From NCBI RefSeq assembly GCF_003148845.1, contig NZ_QGHA01000002.1:210572-274571 (forward strand): a stretch of 64,000 nucleotides of DNA, given 5' to 3'. The notes beneath the pieces are model-generated. The model saw only the letters and a program-made list of their open reading frames with translations. It did no database searches and had not been told where the DNA came from. Origin of the DNA: Mucilaginibacter oryzae. GTDB taxonomy: Bacteria; Bacteroidota; Bacteroidia; Sphingobacteriales; Sphingobacteriaceae. The position numbers and the translations under genes were made by a program. Shown here one piece after another: positions 58,777-64,000 of this stretch (the stretch's first letter is position 1; each line of letters opens with the position of its first letter).

Positions 58777-61173
58777 ATGCTAAGAAATTACTTCAAAACC
58801 GCGTGGCGGAATATCTGGAAAAGCAAGGTTTTTTCGGCTATTAACATCTTTGGGCTGGCCGTGGGGATGGCAGCCTGTATTGTTATCGTACTTTTTGTGA
58901 GTTATGAAAAAAGCTTCGATAACCTGCATACAAAAAATATTTATCGCTTAAACGAGGTGCAGAAGTTTGAGGGGATGGGCGCATCGCAAAAAGTAGCCTT
59001 ATCGATGTTTCCCATGGGGCCAACCCTGAAGGCCGACTTCCCCGAGATCAAAAATTTTACCCGCGTGCGCTGGCAGCAAAAGTTTCCGCTTAATAATGGC
59101 ATGAAACGGGTGTACATGCCGCAGGTGTTTTTTGTGGATTCGGTGTTTTTAAAGATGTTTGATTTTAAGCTGATCAGGGGTGACAGGGAAACCGCCTTGC
59201 TAAGGCCCCGCAGCGTTTTATTAACCGAGGATGCCGCTAAGCGCATGTTTGGTAATGAAGACCCGATGGGAAAAACCATTACCAATTACGGTAAAGATAC
59301 TATAAGTTATGCCGTTACCGGTATATTGGCCAACACACCTAAAAACTCGCAGTTACAGTTTGATTGCCTGTTCTCCTTCAGCAGTATTTATAAACCCTGG
59401 ATGTTCACCAACTGGGGCGGCAACTGGCTCAATACTTACCTTGAACTGGCTCCGGGTACCAATGTGGCTGCACTCGAAAAAAAGTTTCCGGCCTATCTTG
59501 AAAAATACAGGGGCAAGGGCGGTTCAAAAAATTACGAGTTGTTTTTGTTATCCCTTAAAGATGTTCATGCAAATTCGGCTGATATCGGCTTGGATTACAT
59601 CAACTACCAAAAATTTGATAAGCATATCACCAATCTCTTTACCGTTATTGGCATTATCGTTTTGGTGATAGCCTGTATCAATTTTATCAACCTGTCAACG
59701 GCACGCTCGTCTGAGCGGGCTAAGGAGGTTGGCGTTCGTAAATCGATAGGCGCGGGGCGTTTTCAACTGGCTATGCAATTTTTGGGTGAAACGGTGCTGC
59801 TCTCGCTTATAGCGCTGGTTTTCGCGTGTGTACTGGTAGCCTTTGCCATTCCGTTTATTAATACTTTGAGCCAGCGGGATATTAGTCTACCACTGCATAA
59901 CAACCGCATGCTGCCTGGCTTGATATTGATCAATACGGTACTGGTAGGTATTGTATCAGGTATTTACCCGGCGCTGTTCCTGTCGTCGTTCCAGCCGGTT
60001 AAGGTATTGAAGGGGGCGTTTGCCTCTGTGGGGGGCAACAAGGTGCCGCTCCGTAATATTTTGGTGGTGGGGCAATTTACCAGCGCGGTAATTTTGATGA
60101 TTGCTACAGTATTTGTAATTAAACAGCTGAGGTTTATGCAGCAAAAAGATCCGGGTTTTAACCGCGATCAAATTGTGAACGTTCCGCTAAACCTGATCCC
60201 GCAGAGTAAATACGATCTGTTTAAGCAGGAACTTCAATCGAATACCCTTGTTCAGGGTGTTACGGCATCACAGGATGTTTTGGGCAGCCACCTTGATCAA
60301 ACCGGCGTATCGTTTAAACTGGGCGATTCCCCTTTGCGCCAGCTTTCTTCTACGTTACTGGTAGTTGATAATAATTACCTTGATCTGTACAAGATTAAAC
60401 TGCTGATGGGTGATAACTTTTCTAAGGATACTTCGGCCGTTTGGAAACAATATATCATTAATGAAGCACTGGCGAAAGAACTGCTGAAAGATCATAAGGG
60501 AAAAAACATGGAATCGTTGCTGGGCCAGCGGTTCGGGTTTGATTCGTTAGGGGTAATTACCGGTATTGCTAAAGACTTCAACTTTAATTCGCTGCATTAC
60601 AAAATTGAAACCCTTTTCATGGTAAACGGGAAAAATTTCAGTTTGATGTCGGTTAAAATTAATGGCGCCAGGGCTAAAGAGGCGGTTGCCTTTATCCGTT
60701 CAACCTGGATGAAACAATTTCCGGGCATACCTTTCGAATACCAGTTCCTGGACGATCATTTTAACGAAGTTTACAGCGTTGATAATCAGGTAAGTACCGT
60801 GGTAAGCATTTTAGCCGGGCTAATTATTATCATATCCTGCCTCGGTTTATTCGGCCTGGCATCCTATTCGGCCGAAAAACGGGTTAAGGAAATAGGGGTA
60901 CGCAAGGTGCTGGGCGCTTCAGTACAAAATATTGTGCTGTTGCTTTCGGGTCATTTCGTAAAACTGGTGTTAATAGCCAACGTAATAGCATGGCCAATAG
61001 CTTTTTATGCCATGAGCAGGTGGCTGGAGGATTTTGCCTACCGTATCGAGATCAACTGGTGGGTATTTGGCATTGCAGGTATGGTATCGTTGCTTATAGC
61101 CTTTGCAACAGTAAGCTTCCAGGCTATTAAAGCGGCGGTGACCAACCCTGTTAAAAGTTTACGGAGTGAGTAA
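58777..61173 (+). CDS. FtsX/MacB-type double permease 5
   Basis: A 798-residue paralogue starting MLRNYFKTAWRNIWKSKVF. Coupling motifs are KEVGVRKSIG near 313 and KEIGVRKVLG near 704. The second periplasmic domain contains a longer insertion than its siblings (about 560-600). It ends TNPVKSLRSE. Confidence 0.9.
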   Translation: MLRNYFKTAWRNIWKSKVFSAINIFGLAVGMAACIVIVLFVSYEKSFDNLHTKNIYRLNEVQKFEGMGASQKVALSMFPMGPTLKADFPEIKNFTRVRWQQKFPLNNGMKRVYMPQVFFVDSVFLKMFDFKLIRGDRETALLRPRSVLLTEDAAKRMFGNEDPMGKTITNYGKDTISYAVTGILANTPKNSQLQFDCLFSFSSIYKPWMFTNWGGNWLNTYLELAPGTNVAALEKKFPAYLEKYRGKGGSKNYELFLLSLKDVHANSADIGLDYINYQKFDKHITNLFTVIGIIVLVIACINFINLSTARSSERAKEVGVRKSIGAGRFQLAMQFLGETVLLSLIALVFACVLVAFAIPFINTLSQRDISLPLHNNRMLPGLILINTVLVGIVSGIYPALFLSSFQPVKVLKGAFASVGGNKVPLRNILVVGQFTSAVILMIATVFVIKQLRFMQQKDPGFNRDQIVNVPLNLIPQSKYDLFKQELQSNTLVQGVTASQDVLGSHLDQTGVSFKLGDSPLRQLSSTLLVVDNNYLDLYKIKLLMGDNFSKDTSAVWKQYIINEALAKELLKDHKGKNMESLLGQRFGFDSLGVITGIAKDFNFNSLHYKIETLFMVNGKNFSLMSVKINGARAKEAVAFIRSTWMKQFPGIPFEYQFLDDHFNEVYSVDNQVSTVVSILAGLIIIISCLGLFGLASYSAEKRVKEIGVRKVLGASVQNIVLLLSGHFVKLVLIANVIAWPIAFYAMSRWLEDFAYRIEINWWVFGIAGMVSLLIAFATVSFQAIKAAVTNPVKSLRSE

Positions 61174-61276
61174 AACCTCACCCAAACCCTCTCCGGAGAG
61201 AGGGCTTAAAAGGAAAACGATAATACATTATTAAATATTCAAAATTCCTCCCTGCCGGGGAGGTAAGGAGGGGCTA
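61174..61276 (+). repeat. Type B intergenic element with two hairpins and a Shine-Dalgarno sequence (permeases 5/6)
   Basis: Hairpin 1: CCCTCTC (61187-61193) / GAGAGGG (61198-61204). Hairpin 2: CCTCCC (61247-61252) / GGGAGG (61258-61263), followed by AGGAGGGG (61266-61273) and the ATG at 61277, with the same geometry as the copy at 53719-53829. The 35 bp between the hairpins are unlike the other copy. Confidence 0.75.
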
Positions 61277-63685
61277 ATGATTAAAAACTATATAAAAACA
61301 GCATGGCGTAACCTTGTTATGAATAGGGTTACATCGTTAATAAGTATTGCGGGATTGGCAGTTGGCATTGGCTGCTTTATGTTACTGGCTACTTACTTAT
61401 TGAACGAGTTACGGTATGATACTTTCCACGTTAATGCAGATCGTATTGTACGGATAGTATATAACTACAAATCGGCAGATGATAGCGAGGCAAAATCGGT
61501 TGGGGTAACGCCTACAGCAGCGGCTCCTGTATTTAAACAACAGTTTCAGGATGTTGCCGAAGCGGTAAGGGTATACGATTATTCGAGCGGGGGAGTAGGT
61601 GTAAAATACCAGGATAAACTTTTTAACGAAAAAAGGTTTTTGCTTGCAGATGAGCCGTTTTTCCGGATGTTCAGCTTTAAGTTTTTGCAGGGCGACCCTG
61701 CTACCGCGTTAAATGATCCATCGGCTGTAGTGATCACTGCATCTACGGCAAAAAAATATTTTGGCAGCGAAAATCCGTTGGGGAAGGTACTTAAGGTTAA
61801 AGGAAATAATAACATGATGGTTACCGGTGTTATTGAGGATGTACCGGAATACTCACATATCAAATTTGATCTGCTCGGATCATACGCCATTGCGTCAAGG
61901 TCAAAAAATCTTGTCTGGGATTCTGCAAACGATTATTCCTACTTGTTATTAAAACCGGGTGTAAGTGTGGCATCTGTTCAAAATAAGGTGAATAGTTTTT
62001 TAAATAACCTGTTTAAAGATGCCGCCAGGCAGGGATATCATGTATGGTACACCCTCGAGCCATTAAAACGTGTTCATTTATATTCAACGGCTTCTGATAA
62101 CCTTACGCCCCAGGGCAACATTAAGGCCCTTTATATTTTGGGGGTAGTAGCCATAATCATGCTGTTGCTTGCATGTGTTAATTTTTTAAACCTTGTTACA
62201 GCAAAAGCCATTGAAAGAGGCCACGAAATAGGTGTTAGAAAAGTGATGGGTGCCGGAAGAATGCAGTTGTTTACGCAGTTTATGATAGAAGCCGCCATGA
62301 TTACAACCGTATCAATTATTGTTGGCTTTTTAATGGCTCAGTCAAGTTTCGGCTGGTTTAGCAATTTTTCCGGGCAGCAGTTGAGTTTTAATACCTGGAA
62401 TACCTCATGGCTGGTAATTGCTTCTGTTGTACTACTGGTAATAGTTACTTTTTTGGCTGGTACTTACCCGTCGTTGTACTTATCCTCATTTAATCCGGTG
62501 GTTACGCTGAAGGGTAAAATGTCGGGTTCAAAAAGCAGCAGTTTTCTGCGCAAGTCGTTAGTTATTTTTCAGTTTGTGGTTTCGGTGTTTTTCATGATCT
62601 GTACGGTTATTGCGGGCAGTCAGTTACACTATATTCAAAATTTAAACGTGGGCATTAACCGCGACCAGGTGATGGTGTTAAACAGCTGGCAATCCCTTGA
62701 TGAAATGCGGTCGTTTAACAGTGAGGTTAGCCAGTTGCCGGGTGTACTAAACGTAACCGCGTCTTATGATTCGCCTTTAAATGTGGGCGGCGGATACAGC
62801 ATCAATAAGGCCGACGGTAAAAGTAGTAATTACACGCTCTCTGTTACCGCGCTTCCCGTTGAACGTAATTTTATAAAAACGCTGGGCATTCAGCTGATAC
62901 AGGGACACGACTTTACACTGGCAGATGAACAGCAACTGGCTGTGAAAGATGAAAATCAGCGTGTTTACGGTTTTATTATTAACGAAAAAGCCGCCGCGGC
63001 TTTAGGATGGAAGCCCGAAGAGGCCGTCGGTAAGCGTATAAGCCTTAACGGCAGGAATGGTGAGATTCGCGCGGTTGCACATAATTTTAATTTTGCATCC
63101 ATCCGCCAAGAAATTACACCAATAGTAATATTTACAGATTCTTATTTCGGGAAGATATTGATCAAAACTTCCGGGCAAAATATTACCAAAACCATTGAAG
63201 CTATCAAGCAAAAATGGGCCGACTTTAAACCCTCGGCGCCCTTTGAATACCATTTCCTCGACCAGGAATTTGATGAGATGTATAAATCCGAACAGCGTAC
63301 AGGTTCTATCCTTACCGCGTTTACTTTGGTTACCATATTCATCTCCTGCCTCGGCCTGTTTGGCCTCGCGGTATTCTCAACAAAACAACGGGTGAAAGAG
63401 GTTGGTGTGCGCAAAGTATTGGGTGCAAGTGTGTTCAGTATTGTAAGATTGGTTTCGGGCGATTTCCTCAAACTCGTGATCATATCGGTTATCATCGCTT
63501 CGCCAATTGCCTGGTACGCCATGCACCGCTGGCTGCAGGATTTTGCCTACAAAATCAGTATTCAGATCTGGGTTTTTATCGCGGCAGGTACCACGGCTTT
63601 GCTGGTAGCGTTTGTTACGGTTAGTGTGCAATCGCTAAAAGCGGCATTGGCCAACCCGGTAAAGAGCCTGCGGTCGGGAGACTGA
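61277..63685 (+). CDS. FtsX/MacB-type double permease 6
   Basis: An 802-residue paralogue starting MIKNYIKTAWRNLVMNRVT. Coupling motifs are HEIGVRKVMG near 317 (the His replaces the usual Lys/Arg) and KEVGVRKVLG near 710. It ends KSLRSGD, so it lacks the exact shared terminus of the other five, as might be expected of the last member of the array. Confidence 0.9.
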   Translation: MIKNYIKTAWRNLVMNRVTSLISIAGLAVGIGCFMLLATYLLNELRYDTFHVNADRIVRIVYNYKSADDSEAKSVGVTPTAAAPVFKQQFQDVAEAVRVYDYSSGGVGVKYQDKLFNEKRFLLADEPFFRMFSFKFLQGDPATALNDPSAVVITASTAKKYFGSENPLGKVLKVKGNNNMMVTGVIEDVPEYSHIKFDLLGSYAIASRSKNLVWDSANDYSYLLLKPGVSVASVQNKVNSFLNNLFKDAARQGYHVWYTLEPLKRVHLYSTASDNLTPQGNIKALYILGVVAIIMLLLACVNFLNLVTAKAIERGHEIGVRKVMGAGRMQLFTQFMIEAAMITTVSIIVGFLMAQSSFGWFSNFSGQQLSFNTWNTSWLVIASVVLLVIVTFLAGTYPSLYLSSFNPVVTLKGKMSGSKSSSFLRKSLVIFQFVVSVFFMICTVIAGSQLHYIQNLNVGINRDQVMVLNSWQSLDEMRSFNSEVSQLPGVLNVTASYDSPLNVGGGYSINKADGKSSNYTLSVTALPVERNFIKTLGIQLIQGHDFTLADEQQLAVKDENQRVYGFIINEKAAAALGWKPEEAVGKRISLNGRNGEIRAVAHNFNFASIRQEITPIVIFTDSYFGKILIKTSGQNITKTIEAIKQKWADFKPSAPFEYHFLDQEFDEMYKSEQRTGSILTAFTLVTIFISCLGLFGLAVFSTKQRVKEVGVRKVLGASVFSIVRLVSGDFLKLVIISVIIASPIAWYAMHRWLQDFAYKISIQIWVFIAAGTTALLVAFVTVSVQSLKAALANPVKSLRSGD

Positions 63686-63830
63686 TTTTATAAGGTTAAA
63701 GGTAAAAGGTGAAAGCTGAAAGGTAGCTCAAAAATGCAAATTGTTGGGATGCTTTCGGCTTTCGCTGTTTAAATGCTTTTATTAAGCCACTACAGACCTT
63801 TCAACGTTCTCCCTTCGCCTTTCGCCTCAC
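63686..63830. repeat. Imperfect palindrome behind the permease array
   Basis: Arms of iterated AAAGG/GAAAGC words (GGTGAAAGCTGAAAGGT near 63707; CCTTTCAACGTTCTCCCTTC and GCCTTTCGCC near 63798-63827) with an internal GCTTTCGGCTTTCGCTG. Similar in style to the repeat at 1701-1945. It may terminate the array transcript. Confidence 0.55.
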
Positions 63831-63837
63831 AAAGCAC

Positions 63838-63935
63838 TGTATCATAACCGTACGCATTCTGTTACATAAGCGAACAGTAATAATTTGATAAGATCATTTA
63901 ATGTGTTGATTTTTAATGTTATATAACTTTGGTAT
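63838..63935 (+). promoter_or_regulatory. Second copy of the permease promoter module, truncated by the window end
   Basis: TGTATCATAACCGTACG (63838-63854) and TGTTACATAAGCGAACA (63860-63876) are again 22 bp apart, followed by GTTGAT (63905), 17 bp, and TTTGGTAT (63928). An exact -7 sequence TAACTTTG ends at 63931. No gene start follows in the remaining 65 bp; a further permease or co-regulated gene is expected beyond 64000. Confidence 0.6.
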
Positions 63936-64000
63936 GTTATTGATATGTTAATCGCCAAATGATGAGTATTATTGTTTAACTCATTTATTTACGAACAAAC

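Overview
The window looks like a chromosomal segment of a Bacteroidota soil or plant-associated bacterium, most like Sphingobacteriaceae (Mucilaginibacter/Pedobacter type). The evidence is two SusC/SusD pairs, an ECF sigma/FecR pair next to an STN-bearing SusC, many GH43/GH92/GH97/GH31/GH29/GH67 enzymes, ASPIC/UnbV lipoproteins, Bacteroidota-type promoters (TAnnTTTG -7 elements) and very few Shine-Dalgarno sequences. No rRNA, tRNA or CRISPR was seen.

Layout. 0-5.2 kb: a minus-strand Wzi/RemB-type outer-membrane barrel and a divergent GT-C (DUF2723) glycosyltransferase, separated by a 104-bp tandem palindromic repeat. 5.4-5.6 kb: an internally deleted IS1595-type insertion sequence (11-bp inverted repeats around a transposase C-terminus). 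6.2-17 kb: SusC, SusD and two FG-GAP/ASPIC lipoproteins. 17-20.7 kb: a small AAA ATPase, tagaturonate reductase UxaB and a zinc alcohol dehydrogenase resembling L-galactonate dehydrogenase. 21-29 kb: GH31, GH92, GH67 alpha-glucuronidase and a GH43 lipoprotein. 29.2-38.9 kb, minus strand: SGNH acetylesterase, SusD, STN-type SusC, FecR anti-sigma and ECF sigma. 39.7-47.2 kb, plus strand: a tight GH29-GH43-GH43-GH97 operon, then an AraC regulator. 48.3 kb: a FecR remnant. 48.8-63.7 kb: six tandem, full-length, paralogous FtsX/MacB-type double permeases with no ATPase gene, separated by two classes of palindromic repeat.

How it fits together. The central 30 kb reads as a composite polysaccharide-utilisation region for a decorated heteroxylan or similar hemicellulose. 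SusC/SusD capture and import oligosaccharides. The esterase, GH67, GH43s, GH29, GH97, GH31 and GH92 remove acetyl, glucuronosyl, xylosyl/arabinosyl, fucosyl/galactosyl, glucosyl and mannosyl groups. UxaB and its neighbour handle uronate-type acids. ECF-sigma/FecR/STN-SusC is a trans-envelope sensing circuit. No endo-xylanase is in the window, so the backbone-cutting enzyme must be elsewhere.

The most unusual part is the permease array. A promoter module upstream of it (two 17-bp dyads exactly 22 bp apart, then GTTGAT-N17-TTTGGTAT at fixed distance) recurs at the very end of the window with the same spacing. This suggests a regulon of such permeases continuing beyond the window. The intergenic repeats between the permeases are of two alternating kinds, and one kind supplies a strong AGGAGG ribosome-binding site next to a hairpin.
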